11,145 bases of DNA. Origin: Chloroflexota bacterium (GTDB taxonomy: Bacteria > Chloroflexota > Anaerolineae > B4-G1). The stretch spans positions 1 to 11,145 of the forward strand of contig QMOC01000030.1 of the NCBI GenBank assembly GCA_003648085.1. Direction: 5' to 3'. Positions 1-6,065 of the stretch are shown piece after piece (the stretch's first letter is position 1; the number at the start of each line of letters is the position of its first letter). The position numbers and the translations under genes were made by a program. The notes below the pieces were generated by a model, which saw only the letters and a program-made list of their open reading frames with translations, did no database searches and was not told the DNA's origin.

Positions 1-1385
1 ACGCTATCCTCGCCGTACTCGGCCTCAAAGGTGATCTGCCGCCGGGCCGAAAGGCCGCTCTCGTCGCGGGCAACAATGTCGAGCACGTGTGCGTGCCCCG
101 TCTGCGGCACAAAGGCGAACTCGGCCAGGCCGAACTCACCGCCGCTCAGTTCGGTCGGCTCGCCGCCGTCCACACGGACTTGCAGCGAGGTGGGCGCGGG
201 GCGACCGTCGGGGTAGGAGGTGAGGATGTAGATGATGTTCTCGACACCTGGCTTGAGTACGCCGCTCTCGGCTACCGCCTCGATGACCAGCGGCTGAGCG
301 GCGACGGGCAACACCAGGCCGGTCTGCTCGGCGTGGTCGGTCTGATCCACGACGGTCACCTCCAGCGCGAACTGCGCCTGCCCGGATTCCAGCCCCGACC
401 CGGCGAAGTACTCCGGCAGGTCGAAGCCGAACTCATAGGTGCCCTTCTCGTCGGTCTGGCCGCGCAGGTCCACCACTACCGTGCGCTCCACGTCCCACAC
501 GCTACCGACGATGTGCGCCTCTCCCTCCGCCACGGGCTTGCCGAAGAAATAGTCGGCCTGCACCACCCCCTCGACGCGCTGGCCAGGGAGGTAAAAGGAG
601 CGGTCGGTGGAGACCTCGACGCCGAACTTGGGCAGGACGTAGGGGCGCACCTCGACCGTCTTCTCGGAGCGGGTGTCGCCGATGGAGACGCTGATTTTGT
701 AGTCGCCCTGATTCACCAGATCTGCCAGGGTGAAATCGGCTGCGGCGACGCCGAAATCGGAGGCGGTCGTGCTCTCGCGGTAGACCTTGTTCCCCTTGGG
801 GTCCTCCACCAGGAAGTTCACCGTTGCGCCACGGGCCGGGGTCAGGTCGAAGGTGCTGAGCGCCAGCGCGCGTATGTGGATAGTCTGGCCGGGCTGGTAG
901 AGGGGCTTGTCGGTGGTGAGGAGCAGCCGGTAGTCGCGCTCGATGGTCACGGGTTGTTCGACCCGGTCGTGCCCCACATCGGATCGAGTCTCCACGACGA
1001 GGGTCGCCTCGGCGGGCGCATCGGCCGGGATGTGGAAGCGCACCGGTAGGCTGCCGGACTCGTCGCTTTCTCCTTCAAAGAGCGTGGTGGCCCGGCCTCC
1101 GGCTGCCGGCTTCAGCCTGACTTTGACCTGTGCTCCGGCGATGGGCTGTCCGGTGCCGAAGTTCTGCACCACCACGCGCACTGCCCCATCGCTATCGGGC
1201 GCGAGGCGCGTCGGCCCGATCACGATGGTTTGCTGGTCGTCTACGCGCTGAGGCAGGGTGTCCATCCACCCAAGTGCCGCAAAGCCAGCGACCACAGTCA
1301 GGATGACGAGGGCATAAAGTGCGATGCCGAGCCTGCGTTTATCAGCACGGATGGGTGACGTTGCGACAGGGGGTTGAGTATACAT
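1..1385 (-). CDS. Alpha-2-macroglobulin family protein, N-terminal part (runs off window)
   Basis: This is the first 461 complete codons of a gene whose 3' end lies outside the window. Family knowledge: alpha-2-macroglobulins are large extracytoplasmic proteins of stacked MG domains that trap proteases, often through a thioester; that region would lie downstream and cannot be checked here. Seen: a charged cytoplasmic start, then one hydrophobic segment (about residues 19-41) with no lipobox cysteine, so probably an uncleaved anchor rather than the lipoprotein signal of Escherichia-type homologues. A beta-rich MG1-like region spans about 50-148. The family hallmark TDKPLYQPGQ at 158-167 opens MG2, and YVLPKFGVEV at 249-258 opens MG3. 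An MG4-like segment follows from about 365. The ATG at 1385-1383 is preceded by AAGGAGGA five bases upstream, which fixes the start. It lies 176 bases after the upstream fusion gene, with structured DNA between them, so separate expression is possible. Family assignment is firm; protease-inhibitor function is inferred. Confidence 0.9.
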   Translation of the reverse strand, partial: MYTQPPVATSPIRADKRRLGIALYALVILTVVAGFAALGWMDTLPQRVDDQQTIVIGPTRLAPDSDGAVRVVVQNFGTGQPIAGAQVKVRLKPAAGGRATTLFEGESDESGSLPVRFHIPADAPAEATLVVETRSDVGHDRVEQPVTIERDYRLLLTTDKPLYQPGQTIHIRALALSTFDLTPARGATVNFLVEDPKGNKVYRESTTASDFGVAAADFTLADLVNQGDYKISVSIGDTRSEKTVEVRPYVLPKFGVEVSTDRSFYLPGQRVEGVVQADYFFGKPVAEGEAHIVGSVWDVERTVVVDLRGQTDEKGTYEFGFDLPEYFAGSGLESGQAQFALEVTVVDQTDHAEQTGLVLPVAAQPLVIEAVAESGVLKPGVENIIYILTSYPDGRPAPTSLQVRVDGGEPTELSGGEFGLAEFAFVPQTGHAHVLDIVARDESGLSARRQITFEAEYGEDS

Positions 1386-1390
1386 AGCGA

Positions 1391-1398
1391 TCCTCCTT
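1391..1398 (-). promoter_or_regulatory. Strong ribosome binding site of the macroglobulin-like gene
   Basis: Read on the minus strand, AAGGAGGA is followed by a five-base spacer (TCGCT) and ATG. This near-perfect Shine-Dalgarno match decides the start at 1385 and suggests efficient independent translation initiation. Confidence 0.85.
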
Positions 1399-1432
1399 GC
1401 CTGGCGATAGAAATCGGGGCTACGCTAGTTCT

Positions 1433-1511
1433 CGGTACAAAACGCGGTCGGAGGCCCGGCTTTAGCCGGGAGAGCCCCGATAAATCGGGGCCTCCGTCGA
1501 GTTTTGCACCG
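1433..1511. repeat. 79-nt imperfect palindrome enclosing two hairpins
   Basis: The outer arms are 1433-1456 and 1489-1511. The left arm starts CGGTACAAAAC and the right arm ends GTTTTGCACCG, with one mismatch between them, and the pairing continues through GGAGG (1450-1454) with CCTCC (1491-1495). Inside are two hairpins: CCCGGC-TTTA-GCCGGG at 1455-1470 and GCCCCGA-TAAA-TCGGGGC at 1474-1491. Either strand could fold into a three-way or cloverleaf-like junction. There is no T-run beside it, so it is a poor match to an intrinsic terminator. It resembles a REP/MITE-like dispersed element or a structured untranslated region, but no second full copy exists in the window. A GGGGC/CCCCGAT-type fragment recurs nearby at about 1412-1421. 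Confidence 0.7.
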
Positions 1512-1538
1512 CAAACTATCTTAGAGACGTCGCATGTC

Positions 1539-1553
1539 GGGGAAAGGTTCCCC
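1539..1553 (-). terminator. Hairpin just after the fusion gene stop, possible terminator
   Basis: GGGGAA-AGG-TTCCCC forms a 6-bp perfect stem with a 3-nt loop, starting eight bases beyond the TAG stop at 1564-1562. The position suits transcription termination or 3'-end protection. There is no U-tract after the stem on the minus strand, so an intrinsic terminator is only tentative. Confidence 0.35.
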
Positions 1554-1561
1554 AGTGGTGA

Positions 1562-4500
1562 CTACTGGCCGACTACCTCGTAAATCCTCACTCCCTGCGC
1601 GTCGTACACCACTTGCAGCAATCCCTGAGCGGCCATAGTGTCGAACTTGTCCAGGCCGGCCGGGTCGTAGTAGGCCCGCTCGTAGGCGCCGATGTAGATG
1701 TAGCGCACGCCGTAGCGGGATAGGATCCCCTGCGCGCGAGATATATCGGTCGTGTTATAGCACTCGTTCACGTCATCCCGCCGCCAGTCCACCGTCGTGG
1801 AGGGCAGCATAGCGCGCTGCTGTACCTCATGCCAGCGCCAGCCGATCACCGTCGGCAGGCCGGTGTAGATGGAGACGCGGTTGCCCCACAGGTACTCTCG
1901 ACGACCCAGCCCTTCCAGAATGACCGGCGAACCCTTAATATTATCTTGCATCCAGCGGAGGGCGGCATAATCGCCGGATAGCGGAATCTCACGCAGGTTA
2001 TCCTCAGGCCCATCGTAGACGACGCTGTGCTCCATAAAGGCCATCCCATCCAGTGTCAGGCCCGTCTGCGGCGACATGCGATCAATGGCGCGGGCGCGGA
2101 TACCGAAGGGGAGGAACAGCGCACCGCCGAGGATGAGCGCCGCCATTCCACCCCACCAGAGTTGCCGCCACTCCGGACGCCAGCGCCGCGCATGCTCGCG
2201 CACCCACGCCAGGCTGACCGCCGCCGTGATGGAGAGCAGCATCCATACCTGCAGGTAGAACTTGAAGACGGTGTTCATGCGCCCGATGTCGCCCTTGAGC
2301 ACGATGACTTCGACAGCCAGGGAGAGCGCCATCGCTGCCCCCACCATCAGCCACAGGAGACGCCGTGTCACGGGCATCCCCTGGAGAATGGGGAATGGAG
2401 AATGAAGGATAGAGAATGGAGAATGGAGGATGGAGGATGGAGGATGGAGAATGGAGAATCTGCAAACACGGCGCACTTCGATCAGTAGACGGGTCAGGAG
2501 TGGGAAGAGAAGGATGCCATGGATCCAGAGGTAAATCCCGATCGGTGTGCGCGAGCCACGCCACATCTCGAACGAGGTATAGCCCGTCGCGTAATGCCGG
2601 ATGTAGGGGAGGTAAAAAAGCACGGTCAGGCCGATGAGCAAGGCGGCACGCCAGACCAGTGATTTGAGATTTGAGATTTGGGGTTTGGGGTTTGGGGTTT
2701 GGGGTTTGAGATTGCCCAACCACAGGGCGGCCAGGCCCAACACCAGGTAGGTAGGATAATCCCAGGTGTTGGTCGGGCGGAGCGCGCCGAGGACTAAGCC
2801 GCCGAGGAGCAAACTGAGCCAGTGAGGGCGCCGGGTACGCGCCCAGTACACCGCCAGCGCCAGCGCCAGGAGCGTCAGCGGGAAGGCGATCATGTGAGCG
2901 TGCAGGTCGCCGTAGAGGAAGGTGAAGGCCGGGAACTCAGTGATAGGCTCCACCTCTCCCGGTGCGGCGGGGATGATGCGGGTCGGGTTCCAGTACCAGG
3001 ATTCGGGGCGCAGTGGAAGCGCAGCGCCGTGGGCGATCACCTGCCACAATCCTTGGAACATGGCGACTGTCTCGGGAAGGCCGGGGATGGTGCTGGGAAA
3101 GGGCTCGCCGCCCAACGAGATGAGCGCTGCACGGATGAGCCGCACCACACCCAGGTTGCCCAACACGACGGTGAAAATAAGCGCCATCACCCCTGCCAGC
3201 AAGCACCCGCGCCTGTGCCCACCGAAGAGGTTGCAGGCGACGGAGAAGGCCCCCACGCCGGTCAGTGCGTACAAGAGCGGCACTGCCAGGTTGTAGGCAA
3301 TCGCCGGCACCGTGCCCATCAACTTGATGAGCGTGCCGACGATGACGAAGCCGAAGTAGTAGTAGTTAATGTAGGAGCCGGAGAACCAGGGGTTATAGGG
3401 CGGGAACCAGGTGGACTTCATCACCGCGTTGAGGTAGGCGAAGTCCATCGGCTTCTCGCCACCGACGACCGGGTGCCACAGGTCAGGCTGCAGGAGCCGC
3501 ACGCCGATCCAGGCGAGGTAGAGCAATGCGAAGAGCCCCTCGGTCAGCAGGAGCAACCGCCAGTGGCTATGCAGGAAGCGGCGCAATTCTCGCCGCCGGA
3601 ACCATCCCACCCCACCTCCGACCAGCGCTAGGAGCAGCACCATCCGCAGGATCGTCCCGCGCGTGTTCGGAAGACGAAAGGGGGCAGGCAGGCTGGCCGC
3701 CAGCCAGGTGAGGTAGGCGACGATGAGCAGCCCCAGCACCCGCGCCAGCCCGTAGCCCCTATCGCGCAGGCGGGGGAGCGCGACGAGGAGAAGCGGGAAG
3801 GCCAGCCAGCCCAAAAGAGTCACAATGATCCACCAGGCAATCGCCGCCAGTCCCGGATGGCGATTGAGCAGACTATCTCGATGGAACATCTCCGACCAGG
3901 TGCCACCGGCCTGCTGCTCGGCCCAGGTCTGGGGATCGAACTCCAGGAGATCGGGGGCGGCGGTGGCCTGCCTAGGCGTGAGGCCATGCAGCGCCCGCGT
4001 CACATCAATTCCGCCCAGCACCTCCTCCACGCGCTGGCGAGAGTAGGACTCCATCTTGCGGAAGATGAGCACACGGGGATGGTCGTAAACGCTGAAGGCC
4101 TCCTCGGCCGGCGGCAGGTGCACCACGATGGGCTGGGTCTGATACCTGTACTGCGCCTTCATCAGCGGGAAGGGATTCTCCTGGTCGGGGAACTGGAGCG
4201 GGCCGAGGGCCGGGTAGGAGGTGAAGTCGGCGACCAACTCGAAGCCCAGTTCACCGGCGAAGAGCGCGCGGTAGTACTCCGTCGTCAAGGGATAGCGGGC
4301 CCGCAGGCGGGGGATAGAAGCATAGAGTCGGTTGCTGGCCAAAAAGATGTAGTCGGCCTCGTCGAGCCAGGCGAACAGTTGCTCTCGCTTCCCAGGCGTG
4401 TCCTCGTTGTAGTTCTGCATCTCGATCCCCCGGTACATCCCGCCGAAGGGATCGTGCCCGTCCACCCGTAGTGGCAATCCCCAGTCAAAATGCTCGTTAG

Positions 4501-5905
4501 CCACGGTGGAGCCCTCGGGGACGTGGGCATAAATCCAGCGGGAGGCCGCCAAGCGGGTGTGAGGTCGCAGATAGATGGAGATGAAGGCACTGGCCCAGAA
4601 GGCCGTACCGATGACAACGATGGCTGCGAGGCCGAAGCCCACACGCCGTTTCCAGCGAGGGAAGGCACGACACAGGCGCACCAGCGCGTAAGCAGCCAGG
4701 ATAATGAGGATGGGATAGAGGGAGAGAGAGTAGCGCATGGCCTTCACCCAGCGGGTGGCCTGGTAGAGAAATATCAGGCTCATCCAGACCCAAAGGATCA
4801 GGTGGACGCGCTTCCCGCGCAGGAGTTCAAGGCCCGCCACCGCCCAACCGGCCCAGGCGGCTAGACCCAGCGGCAACCCCATGCCCCAGACGACCATGTT
4901 GATCCAGGGGAACAGGATGGGCGCACGATTCGTCCACTGCTGGCCCCACGGCAGGTCTGCCTCACCGCTCTGCTCGGCGCGAATCTGGCTCAGCCTGCCG
5001 AGCCACTCCGGGCTGGGGCGCACGCCGAAGAAGCCGGGCCCCTCGAAGGCGTAGGGCTGGGCGATGCGGAAGGCGACGAAGGCCAGGAGACCGGCGAGGA
5101 GGAGGCGAAGGAGCAAGGAAGCAGGGGAGCAGGGGAGCAGGGGAGCAGAGGAGCAACGGCTGGATTGCATCCACCGCCACACAGCGGCCAGGACGACGAG
5201 GAGGGACGCCAGGGCCGCATCAACTTTGCAGGCCGCGGCTAAGCCGGTCGCCAGTCCCGCCAGCCCAAAGTCGGTCCAACGCCCCGACTGTCCCGCCCGC
5301 ACCGAGAAATAAGCAGTCAATGTGACGAAGAAGCAGGCCATGCTATCCACGGTGAAGAAGTGAGCCTGCTGGATAAGGAAAGCCGTCAGCGCCCCCAGCC
5401 CGGCGGCCAGCAGCCCCACGGCCTCTCCGTACAGACGCCGCCCGATCAGGTAGATGAGGAGCACGGTTCCCAGGTCGGCCAGCGCCGAGAACATCCGACC
5501 GACCAACGCACTGTAGGAGCCGGTGAAGGTGCCCGGGCCACATTCAGCAGCCGAAGACCCTATCAGTAGCGATGCCACTGCCGCGCTCAGTCGGTCGGGG
5601 GATGTGCCACATCCCCGGTCAAGCCATTCTCCCGTCAGGCGGGTCAGGAAGAGCGGTAGAGTGCCGTAACTGTACTGGTAGCCACTGTTGCGGCAGTTGA
5701 GCGGTGAGTGATGCGTATCGAAGTAGAGCGGGAGACTATCCGGCATCTTGATGACCGACGTGATCATCCGCATATGCCCCTCGTCGGGGTGGATCCACTG
5801 CCCCTCGTCCCAGTTCAGGTTGGTGAAGCGCAGGTAGCTCCCCGTCAGCAAGATAATGAACAACAGGCTATGAACAATGAACAGTGACCACCGGTTCTGG
5901 CTCAT
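1562..5905 (-). CDS. GT39/PMT-like glycosyltransferase fused to DUF2298 (YYY) membrane protein
   Basis: A 1447-residue polytopic membrane protein made of two family regions. The N-terminal half is GT39/PMT-like: a first membrane helix (about 7-23), then WDEGQWIHPDEGHM with acidic pairs D33-E34 and D41-E42 in the first extracytoplasmic loop, HHSP at 65-68, and a soluble segment about 454-620. Enzymes of this fold use lipid-linked sugars. From about 690 it matches DUF2298/Chlor_Arch_YYY, a family of unknown function: YYYFG at 848-852, GDLHAHM, RMNTVFKFY from R1209, and a conserved C-terminal part near 1331-1355 (GNRVSIYTGLPTVIGW). As I recall, separate genes for these two families often sit side by side, so the fusion fits a shared job. 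The open frame extends 52 codons upstream to 6061, but those codons translate the palindromic repeat, so I chose ATG 5905-5903, behind a modest GGTGG. Three loops carry tandem-repeat peptides. Sugar donor and acceptor are unknown. Confidence 0.85.
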   Translation of the reverse strand: MSQNRWSLFIVHSLLFIILLTGSYLRFTNLNWDEGQWIHPDEGHMRMITSVIKMPDSLPLYFDTHHSPLNCRNSGYQYSYGTLPLFLTRLTGEWLDRGCGTSPDRLSAAVASLLIGSSAAECGPGTFTGSYSALVGRMFSALADLGTVLLIYLIGRRLYGEAVGLLAAGLGALTAFLIQQAHFFTVDSMACFFVTLTAYFSVRAGQSGRWTDFGLAGLATGLAAACKVDAALASLLVVLAAVWRWMQSSRCSSAPLLPCSPASLLLRLLLAGLLAFVAFRIAQPYAFEGPGFFGVRPSPEWLGRLSQIRAEQSGEADLPWGQQWTNRAPILFPWINMVVWGMGLPLGLAAWAGWAVAGLELLRGKRVHLILWVWMSLIFLYQATRWVKAMRYSLSLYPILIILAAYALVRLCRAFPRWKRRVGFGLAAIVVIGTAFWASAFISIYLRPHTRLAASRWIYAHVPEGSTVANEHFDWGLPLRVDGHDPFGGMYRGIEMQNYNEDTPGKREQLFAWLDEADYIFLASNRLYASIPRLRARYPLTTEYYRALFAGELGFELVADFTSYPALGPLQFPDQENPFPLMKAQYRYQTQPIVVHLPPAEEAFSVYDHPRVLIFRKMESYSRQRVEEVLGGIDVTRALHGLTPRQATAAPDLLEFDPQTWAEQQAGGTWSEMFHRDSLLNRHPGLAAIAWWIIVTLLGWLAFPLLLVALPRLRDRGYGLARVLGLLIVAYLTWLAASLPAPFRLPNTRGTILRMVLLLALVGGGVGWFRRRELRRFLHSHWRLLLLTEGLFALLYLAWIGVRLLQPDLWHPVVGGEKPMDFAYLNAVMKSTWFPPYNPWFSGSYINYYYFGFVIVGTLIKLMGTVPAIAYNLAVPLLYALTGVGAFSVACNLFGGHRRGCLLAGVMALIFTVVLGNLGVVRLIRAALISLGGEPFPSTIPGLPETVAMFQGLWQVIAHGAALPLRPESWYWNPTRIIPAAPGEVEPITEFPAFTFLYGDLHAHMIAFPLTLLALALAVYWARTRRPHWLSLLLGGLVLGALRPTNTWDYPTYLVLGLAALWLGNLKPQTPNPKPQISNLKSLVWRAALLIGLTVLFYLPYIRHYATGYTSFEMWRGSRTPIGIYLWIHGILLFPLLTRLLIEVRRVCRFSILHPPSSILHSPFSILHSPFPILQGMPVTRRLLWLMVGAAMALSLAVEVIVLKGDIGRMNTVFKFYLQVWMLLSITAAVSLAWVREHARRWRPEWRQLWWGGMAALILGGALFLPFGIRARAIDRMSPQTGLTLDGMAFMEHSVVYDGPEDNLREIPLSGDYAALRWMQDNIKGSPVILEGLGRREYLWGNRVSIYTGLPTVIGWRWHEVQQRAMLPSTTVDWRRDDVNECYNTTDISRAQGILSRYGVRYIYIGAYERAYYDPAGLDKFDTMAAQGLLQVVYDAQGVRIYEVVGQ
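2383..2459. repeat. Coding heptanucleotide array, 11 units (GGAGAAT/GGAGGAT type)
   Basis: Eleven contiguous 7-base units: six GGAGAAT-like copies, three GGAGGAT copies in a row at 2425-2445, and variants GGGGAAT, GAAGGAT and AGAGAAT. On the coding (minus) strand the unit is ATTCTCC or ATCCTCC, read as a repeating FSILHSP-type peptide at about residues 1150-1175 of the fusion protein, in a loop between two membrane helices. Because 7 is not a multiple of 3, every reading frame gives the same circular heptapeptide and none contains a stop. Short heptanucleotide arrays are known from cyanobacteria and, in my experience, Chloroflexota. Confidence 0.9.
2661..2713. repeat. Coding heptanucleotide array, about 7.5 units (GATTTGA/GGTTTGG type)
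   Basis: Units run GATTTGA, GATTTGA, GATTTGG, GGTTTGG three times, GGTTTGA, then a partial unit. The coding strand reads a peptide rich in Asn, Lys, Pro and Gln (NLKPQTPNPKPQ then ISNLKS) at about residues 1065-1082, again between two membrane helices of the DUF2298 half. The sequence family differs from the 2383-2459 array, so the two are independent expansions or insertions with the same period. Confidence 0.9.
5113..5155. repeat. Coding octanucleotide array, about 5 units (GCAGGGGA type)
   Basis: Units are GCAAGGAA, GCAGGGGA three times, GCAGAGGA, then a partial GCA: period 8. The coding strand gives the SSAPLLPCSPASLL stretch at about residues 252-265 of the fusion protein, in a loop between helices of the GT39-like half. 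As with the heptamers, the unit length is not a multiple of three and all three minus-strand frames stay open. Confidence 0.85.
5855..5889. repeat. Degenerate heptamer run at the start of the fusion gene
   Basis: AATGAAC, AACAGGC, TATGAAC, AATGAAC, AGTGACC follow each other with period 7; three of the five differ from AATGAAC by no more than one base. On the coding strand this encodes FIVHSLLF and neighbouring residues of the first membrane helix. It is short and imperfect, so it may be chance. Confidence 0.35.
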
Positions 5906-5966
5906 TTTCCACCCAATGGGATGTCCTTTATGTGACGTAGAGGCCCTTTCATAATTCCCCACCCGG

Positions 5967-6065
5967 CGACTGAAGTCGCAGGCTACGCGCAGCCAAGTCG
6001 GCCTACGCCGACTCAACCACCGACGCAGGTCGGTTTCGTAGTGTGTAGCACGCGGTTTCAACCGC
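5967..6065. repeat. Multi-hairpin palindromic intergenic repeat (Chloroflexota-type)
   Basis: Four hairpins in about 100 bases: CGACT-GA-AGTCG at 5967-5978, AGTCGGC-CTAC-GCCGACT at 5996-6013, ACCGAC-GCAG-GTCGGT at 6019-6034, and GCGGTT-TC-AACCGC at 6052-6065. The core AGTCGG...CCGACT and the GCGGTTGAAACCGC end are what I recall from dispersed repeats in Chloroflexota and cyanobacterial genomes; only this copy is in the window. Its last hairpin contains the TGA stop of the upstream glycosyltransferase (6060-6058), and its translation produces a false N-terminal extension of the downstream gene. It may stop or stabilise the transcript between the two genes. Confidence 0.75.

Noticed and set aside
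87..1049. 320-codon plus-strand open frame
   Set aside because: It is the antisense shadow of the macroglobulin-like gene, which shows clear family motifs on the minus strand; high GC keeps opposite frames open.
1433..1511. tRNA gene suggested by the cloverleaf-like fold
   Set aside because: No T-arm GTTCRA-type sequence, no anticodon loop of seven bases, and stem lengths do not fit a tRNA.
1539..1553. Confident intrinsic terminator
   Set aside because: The stem is good but no run of U follows it on the transcribed strand, so it is listed only as a tentative site.
2383..2713. CRISPR-like array
   Set aside because: The units are 7 bases and contiguous, with no spacers; they are simple tandem repeats inside a gene.
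2082..2723. 213-codon minus-strand open frame overlapping the fusion gene in another frame
   Set aside because: It stays open largely because the two heptamer arrays encode the same peptide in any frame. The remainder is Pro/Arg/Ala-rich out-of-frame translation, while the overlapping frame carries DUF2298 motifs.
2822..4471. Plus-strand open frames of 269 (2822-3631) and 204 (3857-4471) codons
   Set aside because: Both are opposite-strand shadows of the fusion gene with compositions rich in Gly, Glu, Arg and His and no recognisable motif or ribosome binding site.
5906..6061. Upstream extension of the fusion gene to an ATG at 6061
   Set aside because: These 52 codons are a translation of the palindromic intergenic repeat and overlap the previous gene's stop; the membrane helix and family motifs begin after ATG 5905.
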